From Fundidesulfovibrio soli (lineage in GTDB: Bacteria > Desulfobacterota > Desulfovibrionia > Desulfovibrionales > Desulfovibrionaceae): a DNA stretch of 46,080 nucleotides. Under the pieces are notes generated by a model that was not told the DNA's origin, did not search any database, and worked only from the letters and a program-made list of their open reading frames with translations. Positions 13,958 to 21,139 of the stretch are shown here, piece by piece. Each line of letters opens with the position of its first letter. Position 1 is the stretch's first letter. The position numbers were made by a program, and so were the translations under genes. The stretch is taken from positions 62,903 through 108,982 of the forward strand of contig NZ_JAKZKW010000012.1 of assembly GCF_022808695.1 (NCBI RefSeq). The letters are read 5' to 3'.

Positions 13958-14714
13958 AAGGGTAGTCGTGGGGTTCATTCTCGATGAACACGTGCGGCCC
14001 TTGCTGGGGTATAGGGTGGTGATAGCTCTCGTCGAGATACTTTCGAGTATTTTCGTAGCCATTTGCTCCACCCCAGAGAGCGCCTGCAACGGCTCCACCC
14101 AACGCGCCAATTTCACTTCCCGCAGGATGTACCTCAGCGCCTAGCCGTTGTCCCCCGGCCATCCAGCTAAGGGCCGTCGATGCCGCCCCCACGGGCAACC
14201 CTGCCACCCCCGCCACCACATCGGTTTCCCCCGGAGTCAGCTTCCGGGTCGGAAGCTGGTCTACGAAGTGATAGTACGTCCCGTCTTTCTCCTCCGATCT
14301 GATGATGTTGTACGGCTGTGAGGATTCGATGGGTTGCCCCTCGAATTGGATGGGCCGTCCGTAGGTTCCCTCACCAGTCCGGTAAGTTGGGAACGTTGGT
14401 TTCGGGAGGTAGTCGAAGGCGTTGTAGGATGGCTCGTCGCCCGTGTTCAAACCTCCGATGCCTTTGCCGCCGTCAAGCCCACCGCTTTCAGGCGAACCCT
14501 CAACTGATTGAGGATCGACTCTGGGCATGAATTTCTTGGCGAGGTCGATCCAGGTGATGGTCTTCGGCATCCTGTCCAGGGCCTCCTCCATCGTCAAAGC
14601 CGGTTGCGGTTCGGGTTGAGCGGGCTGCTGCACCCCGCCCTGGTTCGAGGCGGGGGGCGGGTCCATCTGGAACGTGTTCACGTTGGGCTGGTAGTCGTTG
14701 ATGTCGTCGCTCAT
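13956..14714 (-). CDS. Conserved-head/variable-tail protein 2 (252 aa)
   Basis: The first 52 residues match protein 1 except for Ser2 and Thr14. After that the sequence is unrelated: a polar region with ITWIDLAKKFMPRVD and PTRKLTPGETDVV, then a glycine/alanine-rich hydrophobic stretch (VVAGVAGLPVGAASTALSWM and IGALGGAVAGALWGG) and a polar His-rich tail. Both proteins thus end in a glycine-zipper-like membrane segment despite unrelated sequence. AAGGAG lies 7 bases before the ATG. It faces its own set of tiny membrane-protein genes. No family is recognised; a membrane-active cargo or toxin with a shared loading domain is my inference. Confidence 0.7.
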   Translation of the reverse strand: MSDDINDYQPNVNTFQMDPPPASNQGGVQQPAQPEPQPALTMEEALDRMPKTITWIDLAKKFMPRVDPQSVEGSPESGGLDGGKGIGGLNTGDEPSYNAFDYLPKPTFPTYRTGEGTYGRPIQFEGQPIESSQPYNIIRSEEKDGTYYHFVDQLPTRKLTPGETDVVAGVAGLPVGAASTALSWMAGGQRLGAEVHPAGSEIGALGGAVAGALWGGANGYENTRKYLDESYHHPIPQQGPHVFIENEPHDYP

Positions 14715-14847
14715 GCTGCGTCTCCTTGAGTGGTTGTTTCGCGCCTGGCCGACGCTGCTGCCGGGCGCTCATGAACCGGGCAGTTTACTCAGGAAAGCGC
14801 CGCCGTCACCCCACATAGGGCTATGTGGGGAGAAAGTTGAAAATTGT
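14559..14847. repeat. 289-bp direct repeat, copy B
   Basis: This is the partner of 12239-12527 (six mismatches counted, no gaps). Unlike copy A, its distal side does not continue into a 38-residue membrane protein gene, so the tandem array ends here. The leader peptide frame that stops after MSARQ in copy A is open here and runs into the variable gene in another frame. Confidence 0.95.
14809..14830 (-). promoter_or_regulatory. Conserved hairpin H3
   Basis: Identical to H1 (CCCCACATAG, GG, CTATGTGGGG) with both flanking boxes, 95 bp before variable-tail gene 2. Confidence 0.75.
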
Positions 14848-14937
14848 TCGGGGAAGGGGGAAGAGGCGGAGGCAGCCGCTCGCACCTTGGGACGCTGTAT
14901 CGTCGGGTCTATGCTGATATTCAGGATGGGCGGCTTG

Positions 14938-14959
14938 GCGGAGGCCGGGTGGCCTCCGC
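14938..14959. terminator. GC-rich hairpin
   Basis: A perfect 9-bp stem GCGGAGGCC / GGCCTCCGC with a GGGT loop lies 84 bp past the stop of the 151-residue gene. There is no U-tract. It could be a terminator or an intergenic palindrome. I see nothing else in 14848-15042. Confidence 0.4.
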
Positions 14960-15042
14960 CGTGAAACGCTCGCCCCGGAAGGGGCTGAAGGGGATATTCT
15001 ATCGCCGGATCACCCGGCGGGGCCCGCTACGGGCGGGCAGGG

Positions 15043-15498
15043 CTAGCGCGGGAACTGGGCGCTGCACTCGTAGAGGTCGTTGTTGCAGTTGGCCACGCAG
15101 GCCGCCCGCTGGTACGGGTCCCGGATGGTGTTGCAGTAGTTGGCGCAGCGGTTCCACTGGGCGTTGCACTGCTGGCGGGCGCGCCTGGAGAAGGATTCGT
15201 AGCTCTCGCCGGGGTAGGGTGCGATGGCGCCGCCGAAATAGCGCTGGGTGCGCCAGTGCCACTGGTCGTCGTACCAGTGGCGGGCGGCGCGCTCACGCTC
15301 GCGTTCAAGCCTGCGCTCTTCCCGGCGCATCTCTTTCTCTTCGCGTCTGCGTTCCCGCTCGTACCTGTCCTGATCCTTGTAGTAATCCTTTCCGTTCCGG
15401 TAGTAATCATCGTCGCCATAGGCGCTTACGCTCACGGGCTGGGTCAGGAACGCCAACGCCAGCAGCGGGGCGAAAAGCAGCATGAGAAGAATTTTCAT
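15043..15498 (-). CDS. Secreted charged, cysteine-containing protein
   Basis: The protein is 151 residues. The start has AGGAG about 8 bases upstream and opens a clear Sec signal peptide (MKILLMLLFAPLLALAFL, cleavage near VSA). Residues about 28-70 are an acidic/basic Asp/Tyr/Lys then Arg/Glu-rich helix (YERERRREEKEMRREERRLE). The C-terminal third has six cysteines in CNAQWNRCANYC and CVANCNNDLYEC, which probably form disulfides in the periplasm. No known family is recognised. Hairpin H4 lies about 285 bp upstream on the same strand, but no gene fills the gap. Confidence 0.75.
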   Translation of the reverse strand: MKILLMLLFAPLLALAFLTQPVSVSAYGDDDYYRNGKDYYKDQDRYERERRREEKEMRREERRLERERERAARHWYDDQWHWRTQRYFGGAIAPYPGESYESFSRRARQQCNAQWNRCANYCNTIRDPYQRAACVANCNNDLYECSAQFPR

Positions 15499-15781
15499 GA
15501 ATCGTACTCCTGTGCGAATGCTTCGCCCATCCTTTCACACGGATGCAAGCGGAGGTCAACGCGGCGGGCCTGGTATCGGATGGCCTGGCATCCTTTGGAA
15601 GAGCGGCAGGGAAGGGCCGGGTTTATCGGCTGGGCTCCCGTATACCGCACCGTTTTGTCTGCCTGTGCGAGGGAGGATTGCCAGACTGAATATTCCGTCC
15701 AGACGCAGTTTTCAGGGATCCTGACTCGCTGCAGTCCTCCAAGGCATCGTCGGTAGCGCACTCACGAACGCGCCGCCGTCA

Positions 15782-15803
15782 CCCCACAGCGGGCTCTGTG
15801 GGG
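15782..15803 (-). promoter_or_regulatory. Diverged conserved hairpin H4
   Basis: CCCCACAGCG / CTCTGTGGGG keeps the fold with a compensatory change (a T-A pair in H1 becomes G-C) and one mismatch. AGAAAGTTG and TGACGGCGGCGC flank it as in H2, and TGAGTGCGCT matches the leader. No intact minus-strand gene follows at the expected distance. The 15499-15781 gap holds only a weak 88-codon frame, so a cassette has probably been lost here. Confidence 0.65.
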
Positions 15804-15863
15804 AGAAAGTTGCCGATTTCTTCTGGACGGTTGGAGAGATGCGGGATGGGAGGAGAGAAAATC

Positions 15864-15891
15864 GGGGCCGCGTCCGGCAGGACGCGGCCCC
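15864..15891 (-). terminator. Terminator of the lactate permease gene
   Basis: A perfect 12-bp stem GGGGCCGCGTCC / GGACGCGGCCCC with a 4-base loop is followed on the minus strand by GATTTTCTC. A second short stem (CCCGCTCA/TGAGCGGG, around 15914) lies between it and the stop codon. Confidence 0.8.
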
Positions 15892-15962
15892 AATGAGGGT
15901 TCAGGCTGGGAGCCCGCTCATTGAGCGGGGCCACTCAGCCAGCGATTGTCGTTTACAGGCTG

Positions 15963-18410
15963 CTAGCCCTTGAGGAACAGGCTGCCCAGGTAGACGAACA
16001 CGCCCAGGAACGCCACGTACACCATGCAGTACTTGAGCGTCTGGTTCAGTATCCTGCCCTCCGAGCCCACCAGCCCGGTGGCGGCGGTGGCCACGGCGAT
16101 GCTCTGGGGCGAGATCATCTTGCCGCCCGTGGCGCCCGCCGTGTTGGCGGCGGCCAGCCAGTAGGGGTCCACACCGGTCTTGGAGGCCACTTCCACCTGG
16201 AGCTTGCCGAAGAGCACGTTGGCCGAGGTGTCGCTGCCGGTAACGAAGGTGCCCAGCGCCCCGATCATGGGGGAGATGAACGCGAAATACGGTCCCGTCA
16301 CCTTCACCAGCACCACCGCGATGGCCGAGATCATGCCGCTGTAGGCCATCACCTTGGACATGGACACGATGCACAGCACCGTGAAGGCCGACTTGGAGAG
16401 CTTCTTCACGGTCATGAAGAACACCGAGACGATCTCGCCCATCCTCGCACCCTGGATCAGCCCGGCGATCACCGTGGCGATGATGATCAGCGTGCCCGGG
16501 GTGGCGATCCACTTGAACACGAAGGGCGCCGCGCCCTTGCCCTGGTAGATGGTCACGGAGGTCTTGATGGAGGCCAGGGCCTTGTACACCGGCTCCACCA
16601 CGGGGCTGCTGCCCACGATGAAGGCCAGCACCAGGATGTAGGGCAGCCAGGCCAGGAAGCCCTGCTTGAAGGTGATGGAGGGCCCGGCCTGTCCGTCGTG
16701 CTCCTCCTTGTAGAATTTCTTGGCGATGAAGATGGTGACGGCCATGCTGCATACGCTGCCCGCCAGGGCCGGGAGCTCCGCGCCCAGGAACCTGGCCGCG
16801 AGCAATTCGGGGATGGCGAAGGCCGCGCCCGAAGCCAGGGAGATGCCGACCACGCCCTTCAAGCCCTTGAGGCTCCGGGTGGTGAGCACCACCAGCAGCA
16901 TGGGGATGACGATGATGAACAGGGTGAGCTGCAGGGCGATCTGGTAGCTCAGGATGTTCACGTCCAAGTTGGTGAGCTGGGCCAGGGTCAGCACCGGGAT
17001 GCCGATGGCCCCAAAGGCGGTGGGCACGGTGTTGGCGGTCAGGCAGATGAGCGCCGCGAACAGGGGGTCGCAGCCCAGGGCCGCCAGGATGGAGGCCGGG
17101 ATGGCCACCGCCGTGCCGTAGCCCGCCACGGCCTCCAGGAAGCCGCCGAAGCCCCAGGCCAGGATGAGCACCTGGATGCGGCGGTCCGTGGTGATGTTGG
17201 CCAGCATGGTCTTGATGGTGTCCATGCTCTTGGTGTGCAGGGCCATGTTGTAGGTGAAGATGGCCGCCACGATGACCAGCACGATGGGCCACAGGCCCAG
17301 CGCCGCGCCCTCCAGCGTGGCCGTGAGCGCCCAGAGCGCGGGCATGTTGAAGGCGGCCAGGGCCAGGGCCACGGTGATGCCCAGGGAGAGCAGGGTGGCC
17401 ACGTGGGCGGGCATCTTGAGCACGCCGAGCGAAATCATCAGCCAGATGATGGGGATGATGGCCAGGCCGAACAGGCCGTACATCTTGGCGGCAGAGTGGC
17501 GGAACTCGCCGCAGCCGATCCAGAGGTCGTCATCGACCCGCACCACGTAGGAGGACTTCTCGTAGCCGTCCCACTTGTAGTCCACCCAGCCGCCGCCCTT
17601 GCTCACGGTGGCGATCATCTCCCTGATGAAGGGCTTGCCGTCGGGGTCCTTCATGTCCAGGAGTTCCTTGCCGACGAGCTCGTGGTGGGTGGCCAGGGAC
17701 TTGTTCACCCCGTTGAAGTCGTAGGCGAAGATGTAGAGCCCGCGGTCCACGAAGGCGCCGTTGGGCTTGTTGAATTCGGCCAGGGCCTTCTCCTTGCCCA
17801 CGGCCTTGATGTAGGCCAGGGCCTTCTCCACCAGGGTCACGGCTTCGTTTTTGTACTCGCCGCAGCCGATCCAGAGGGTGTCGTCGGCCTTGACCACGTA
17901 GGAGGTCTTCTCGTGGCCCTCCCAGATGTAGTCGTACCAGCCGCCGCCCTTGCGCACGAGGCCGATCATACCCTTGATGAACTCGCGGCCCTCGGCGTCC
18001 TTGGCGTCGATGAGGTTGGTGCCCACCAGGGCGGGGTTGGTGGCCAGGGCCTTGTTCACGCCGTAGAAGTCGTAGGCGAACACGTAGAGGCCGTCCTTCA
18101 CGAACTCACCGTCGGGGCTGTTGAAGGCGGCCAGGGCCTTATCCCTGCCGTTGGCCTTGAGGTAGGCCAGGGCTTTGTCCACCAGGGCCACGCAGTTGCC
18201 GCCCTTGTCGGGCAGGGCGGAGGGGTCGCCGGGGGCAGGTTCGTCGGCGGCGATGGCTGGGGCGGCCAGGCCAAGGGAAACGGCCACGACCAGGGCGGCG
18301 GCCAGGGCGAACCAGGCGCGCGCGCCCGCAACGGGCCGGTGTTTGCGGATTGTGCGGGAAGGCTCCCTGCGGAGCGCGGAAAGGCCAAAGGCGAATGACT
18401 TCAAACTCAC
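15963..18410 (-). CDS. L-lactate permease with two N-terminal Cache-like sensor repeats
   Basis: This 815-residue inner-membrane protein takes up lactate, the preferred donor of many sulfate reducers. It starts at GTG with GAAGGG upstream. It has a basic N-terminus, a hydrophobic segment (about 32-55), then two tandem copies of a periplasmic module, residues about 71-186 and 187-302. Both carry ALAYxKAxGxxKALAxFN, GLYxFAYDFxGVNK, a KGGGWxDYxW segment and end LWIGCGE; this is the single-Cache (sCache_2) pattern. Residues 310-815 form a complete LctP permease with many helices (FGGFLEAVAGYGTAVAIPAS; GTFVTGSDTSANVLFGKLQ). Usual LctP proteins are about 550 residues. The fusion suggests ligand sensing built into transport; the gene is monocistronic. 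Confidence 0.9.
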   Translation of the reverse strand: MSLKSFAFGLSALRREPSRTIRKHRPVAGARAWFALAAALVVAVSLGLAAPAIAADEPAPGDPSALPDKGGNCVALVDKALAYLKANGRDKALAAFNSPDGEFVKDGLYVFAYDFYGVNKALATNPALVGTNLIDAKDAEGREFIKGMIGLVRKGGGWYDYIWEGHEKTSYVVKADDTLWIGCGEYKNEAVTLVEKALAYIKAVGKEKALAEFNKPNGAFVDRGLYIFAYDFNGVNKSLATHHELVGKELLDMKDPDGKPFIREMIATVSKGGGWVDYKWDGYEKSSYVVRVDDDLWIGCGEFRHSAAKMYGLFGLAIIPIIWLMISLGVLKMPAHVATLLSLGITVALALAAFNMPALWALTATLEGAALGLWPIVLVIVAAIFTYNMALHTKSMDTIKTMLANITTDRRIQVLILAWGFGGFLEAVAGYGTAVAIPASILAALGCDPLFAALICLTANTVPTAFGAIGIPVLTLAQLTNLDVNILSYQIALQLTLFIIVIPMLLVVLTTRSLKGLKGVVGISLASGAAFAIPELLAARFLGAELPALAGSVCSMAVTIFIAKKFYKEEHDGQAGPSITFKQGFLAWLPYILVLAFIVGSSPVVEPVYKALASIKTSVTIYQGKGAAPFVFKWIATPGTLIIIATVIAGLIQGARMGEIVSVFFMTVKKLSKSAFTVLCIVSMSKVMAYSGMISAIAVVLVKVTGPYFAFISPMIGALGTFVTGSDTSANVLFGKLQVEVASKTGVDPYWLAAANTAGATGGKMISPQSIAVATAATGLVGSEGRILNQTLKYCMVYVAFLGVFVYLGSLFLKG

Positions 18411-19024
18411 AACGTTTCCCTTCTCTAGTATGATTTATGCCGCATGCGCGGCCCCGCGCCCGTGGAAGACCCACGGAGAGCGCGGCGCGAGGCCGGGGCT
18501 GCGGCACGGTGACAAGGAAGTTCGTGCCTGTGTCAGGGCATGTCGGGGGAGGGACCAGAGGTTTTGGAGCCCGTGGGGCGCTCCCGGCATGTCGTCGCCG
18601 GCCGGCGGGCGCAGTCCGCGGGAGCGGACGGGCGCGACGCCTGGGCCGGTGGCCCGGCTGGATAGCAACCCATGTGCCAGCGAAGGCTTTTTCAGATATT
18701 ATGCGTGATTTCGATGTGATGCGTGCTGATGTCAGGCGCGAGGGAGGGACGTCCGGGACGGCTGGTACGAAAAACAAGACGTATCGTATCCATGAGCGGA
18801 GGCTCACCTTCGCCGAAGTGCTCGATTTGGCAAAATTGTTATTGTGCTGCTCGGCTGGAACCGATGCGGTCCGATTATCTGGAAAACGGACGCAGGGGGG
18901 CGCTGGTGCCGGCCGCTCCTGCCGGAAGTGCTGCTTGGAAAGGGTGGCGATTCCCCCGTTTTTGGGTGGACACGGGTCGCCCGCTCACCGTATCAGGATG
19001 AAAATAGTAAGCCAGGAGAAGTAA
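18411..19024. other. Long intergenic region with no supported gene
   Basis: This is a 614-bp gap between divergent transcription units (lactate permease to the left, a small secreted protein to the right). It is GC-rich at 18430-18680 and less so after. Open frames exist on both strands, but none has a convincing start, ribosome site or recognisable product. The left edge contains a possible minus-strand -10 (CATACT) for the permease. The long 5' space may hold regulatory sites; I cannot identify them. Confidence 0.4.
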
Positions 19025-19372
19025 ATGGGCTCCAGTTTCCAAAAGGTTAAGGCGTTCGTGTTTCCCCTTGTGATGGCCGTGTCAGTTTGTTCGGCCTCGC
19101 TCGCGTTCGCGGGCGATTATTCCTTCAAGGTTCACAACCGCACCTCGGTCGCCATCAAGCAGGTGCTCGTGAAGGAGTCGGGGGGGAAGTGGGGGGCCTT
19201 CGACATCGGCTCCGGCATAGGGCCCGGCAAGAAGGCGACGCTCGTTTGGGCGGCGCACACCAACAGCCAGGACTGCGACCAGTGGATCAAGGTGGTGTAC
19301 GCCGACGGTTCCGAGTCGCAATCGACGAAATTCGACTTCTGCGAGGACGACCTGGTCCTTGAGTTCGATTAA
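19025..19372 (+). CDS. Small secreted protein, probable beta-sandwich
   Basis: The protein is 115 residues, with AGGAGAAG 3 bases before ATG. A signal peptide (VKAFVFPLVMAVSVCSASLAFA) is followed by about 85 residues of alternating polar and hydrophobic residues (DYSFKVHNRTSVAIKQVLVK) and an acidic end FDFCEDDLVLEFD. Two cysteines in the mature part may form a disulfide. No enzyme motif is seen and no family is named with confidence. It is followed by a strong terminator and is probably monocistronic. Confidence 0.7.
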   Translation: MGSSFQKVKAFVFPLVMAVSVCSASLAFAGDYSFKVHNRTSVAIKQVLVKESGGKWGAFDIGSGIGPGKKATLVWAAHTNSQDCDQWIKVVYADGSESQSTKFDFCEDDLVLEFD

Positions 19373-19426
19373 GCCGGCATCCGCCGCGGCCTAGCGGCTG
19401 AGGGCGGTCGCGCCCCGGCAACACGG

Positions 19427-19459
19427 CCGGCCCCGGACAGGCGTCCGGGGCCGGTTTTT
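19427..19459 (+). terminator. Rho-independent terminator
   Basis: The 12-bp stem CCGGCCCCGGAC / GTCCGGGGCCGG with loop AGGC is followed by TTTTT. It ends the secreted-protein gene and lies just before the stop of the convergent phage adaptor gene. Confidence 0.88.
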
Positions 19460-19463
19460 CGTT

Positions 19464-20075
19464 CTACACCAGCCAGCCGCGCCGCTGCACGGTCACGGGC
19501 GAGATGGCGGAGTAGGTGTTCAGCAGGTTGTTCTCCAGGTCGGCCAGGAGCTGGGTGTCCGCGCCGATGTCCATCTCGTCGATGTTCTTCAGGCGCAGGG
19601 CCGCGTACTCGCTGACCAGGTCGTCGAGCTTGCCGCCGAAGGGCGTGGGGGAGTCCATGTCCAGGGTGGCGGTGTCGAAGAGCGGCCAGTAGATCAGCAC
19701 CAGCGGGATCGAGCCCGTGGGCGCGCCGCCCACCAGGAGCGTCTCGCCCCGGATGAGCCAGGTGGAGCACTCGGCGGGCGTGCCCTGCTGCTGCCAGGAG
19801 TCGTCGCTCTGCTTGGTCAGGCGGGTGGCGGTGTCCTCGCGGTAGAGGCCGTAGTCGGCCATGAAGTCCGCCGGGAGGGGGTAGTCGTCGCGCCCGGGCT
19901 CCGTGGTGAAGCGGTACAGGCAGCGCCCCAGCTCGATGTCGTTGCGGTAGAGCACATGCGAGAGCCTGCGGTAGGCCTTGCCCACCACGCGCAGGAGCTG
20001 CGCGTCGCTCCAGCGGGTTTTGAGCTCGTCGCCCAGTTCAAGCCGTGTGTTGTCGATCAGGTCTGCGATGGTCAT
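19464..20075 (-). CDS. Phage adaptor / head-tail connector-like protein
   Basis: The protein is 203 residues, starting MTIADLIDNTRLELGDELKT, with GGGAGAATCA directly before the ATG. Phage adaptor proteins that extend the portal vertex share this layout: an N-terminal helical region (RWSDAQLLRVVGKAYRRLSHV), a central DYPLPADFM segment where bases of such adaptors often have a Pro-Leu-Pro motif, a beta region around WLIRGETLLVGG and C-terminal helices. It stands alone, about 8.5 kb from the terminase-portal operon and on the same strand, preceded by a diverged copy of the same hairpin (H5). That is why I treat it as part of a dispersed phage-derived set. The family call is by pattern and is moderate. 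Confidence 0.7.
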   Translation of the reverse strand: MTIADLIDNTRLELGDELKTRWSDAQLLRVVGKAYRRLSHVLYRNDIELGRCLYRFTTEPGRDDYPLPADFMADYGLYREDTATRLTKQSDDSWQQQGTPAECSTWLIRGETLLVGGAPTGSIPLVLIYWPLFDTATLDMDSPTPFGGKLDDLVSEYAALRLKNIDEMDIGADTQLLADLENNLLNTYSAISPVTVQRRGWLV

Positions 20076-20128
20076 TGATTCTCCCTGCCAGGGAACCCCC
20101 ACCATACCCGATTTCGTGATTCTCGCAG

Positions 20129-20148
20129 CCCACATGGGGCTATATGGG
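20129..20148 (-). promoter_or_regulatory. Diverged conserved hairpin H5
   Basis: CCCACATGG / CTATATGGG keeps the central GGGG and most pairs of H2, with one mismatch, and AAAAAAGTGA replaces AGAAAGTTGA. It lies 53 bp upstream of the adaptor gene start. The outer TGACGGCGG box is not conserved. Confidence 0.5.
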
Positions 20149-20249
20149 AAAAAAGTGAGCGTCAGGATGATTTTTCCTCCGTCCCCTTTGACGGGGGGCG
20201 GCTGAGGTACTAAACAGTAATTCCCAATACCTTTGATGGAGATTGACAA

Positions 20250-21035
20250 ATGAACGTGGCGATACTCATCGATGGAAGCTTTTTCTGGATGAAGCATTTG
20301 GAGGCCCGCCTGGGCCAACCGCCCAGCGCGGAATCGGTCAAGATGGCTTGCGACCTCATCATGCAGGACAAAGAGTTCGAGTCGGACAGGTTTTTCAGGG
20401 CATACTACTATGATTCGCCGCCCTACGGCGGCAAGGCGGTGCACCCCATCTCCCAGAGGGAGATCGAGTTCAGCGCCACCGAACAGTATCGCATCAAGAA
20501 CGACTACCTCGACCAGCTCTGGCGCATGCCGCGCATGGCCCTGCGCCTCGGCTCGCTCGCCATGCAGGGCTGGAAGCTCAACAAGAAGAACATGCGCGTG
20601 ATCATGGAGTCCCTGAGCCACAACCGCCCGCTTCAGCCCCAGGACGTGTCCATCAACCTGGTGCAGAAGGAGGTGGACATGCTCATGGGCCTGGACATCG
20701 CCTGGATAGCGGCCAGCCGAATGGTGGAGAAGATCGTGCTGCTCACCGGCGACGCGGACATGATCCCGGCCATGAATTTCGCCCGCGAGCACGGCCTCTT
20801 GGTGTTCGTGGCCAAGTTCGGCTACTACCTCTCGGACAAGCTGCGCGACAACTCCGACGGCGTGGTGGAGTTCAACCTGCCCGCGCCGGAGCGGCCCTAC
20901 GCCCCCAGCGCCAGGATCGTCTCCATGCCCGCTCCGGCGGCCCCCGAACAGCCCGCTCCCGTGGAGGGCGCCGAGGGCCTGGGCGAGGAGCTCACCGAGG
21001 ACACGCCGGAGATGCCCGGCGACCCCATCTACTAG
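20250..21035 (+). CDS. NYN-domain (LabA/DUF88-like) endoribonuclease
   Basis: The 261-residue protein has a PIN-like NYN fold: first acidic strand MNVAILIDGSFF, second acidic site QKEVDMLMGLDIAW, third LLTGDADMIPAMNFA, followed by GLLVFVAKFG. These supply the Asp cluster that binds metal. Residues after about 215 form a disordered Pro/Glu-rich tail. The family includes RNases of unknown targets. GGAG lies upstream of the start. A hairpin and 104 bp separate it from the radical SAM gene, so it may be a separate unit. Confidence 0.82.
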   Translation: MNVAILIDGSFFWMKHLEARLGQPPSAESVKMACDLIMQDKEFESDRFFRAYYYDSPPYGGKAVHPISQREIEFSATEQYRIKNDYLDQLWRMPRMALRLGSLAMQGWKLNKKNMRVIMESLSHNRPLQPQDVSINLVQKEVDMLMGLDIAWIAASRMVEKIVLLTGDADMIPAMNFAREHGLLVFVAKFGYYLSDKLRDNSDGVVEFNLPAPERPYAPSARIVSMPAPAAPEQPAPVEGAEGLGEELTEDTPEMPGDPIY

Positions 21036-21049
21036 CAGGCCCGCACGGG

Positions 21050-21082
21050 CCGGGGAGCGCCGGGGACGCCGGGGCTCCCCGG
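21050..21082 (+). terminator. GC-rich hairpin after the NYN gene
   Basis: The stem CCGGGGAGC / GCTCCCCGG (9 bp) lies 14 bp past the NYN stop, followed by TCTTGCCTT. It may be a weak terminator that separates the NYN gene from the heptose operon. Confidence 0.5.
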
Positions 21083-21139
21083 TCTTGCCTTGAGGGGCAA
21101 AAGATGCTTCTATCCCCCTCCCGCCAGGAGGGATCTTCC

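Noticed and set aside
7280-14847. Intact prophage
   Set aside because: Terminase and portal are present but there is no capsid, protease, tail, lysis, repressor or integrase gene around them, and the adaptor gene is 8.5 kb away among unrelated genes.
10948-14847. CRISPR array from the repeated blocks
   Set aside because: The repeats are 270-290 bp with kilobase spacing and contain genes; there are no short regular repeats, spacers or cas genes.
15495-15761. 88-codon minus-strand frame behind hairpin H4
   Set aside because: It has no ribosome site and no recognisable pattern, and it overlaps the upstream region of the secreted-protein gene; probably fortuitous or a remnant.
15921-18398. Long plus-strand open frame opposite the lactate permease
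   Set aside because: It is a shadow of the permease gene; its translation is His/Gly/Asp-rich with no domain pattern.
18437-19024. Open frames upstream of the small secreted protein
   Set aside because: They lack convincing starts and have arginine/glycine-rich low-complexity translation typical of GC-rich intergenic DNA.
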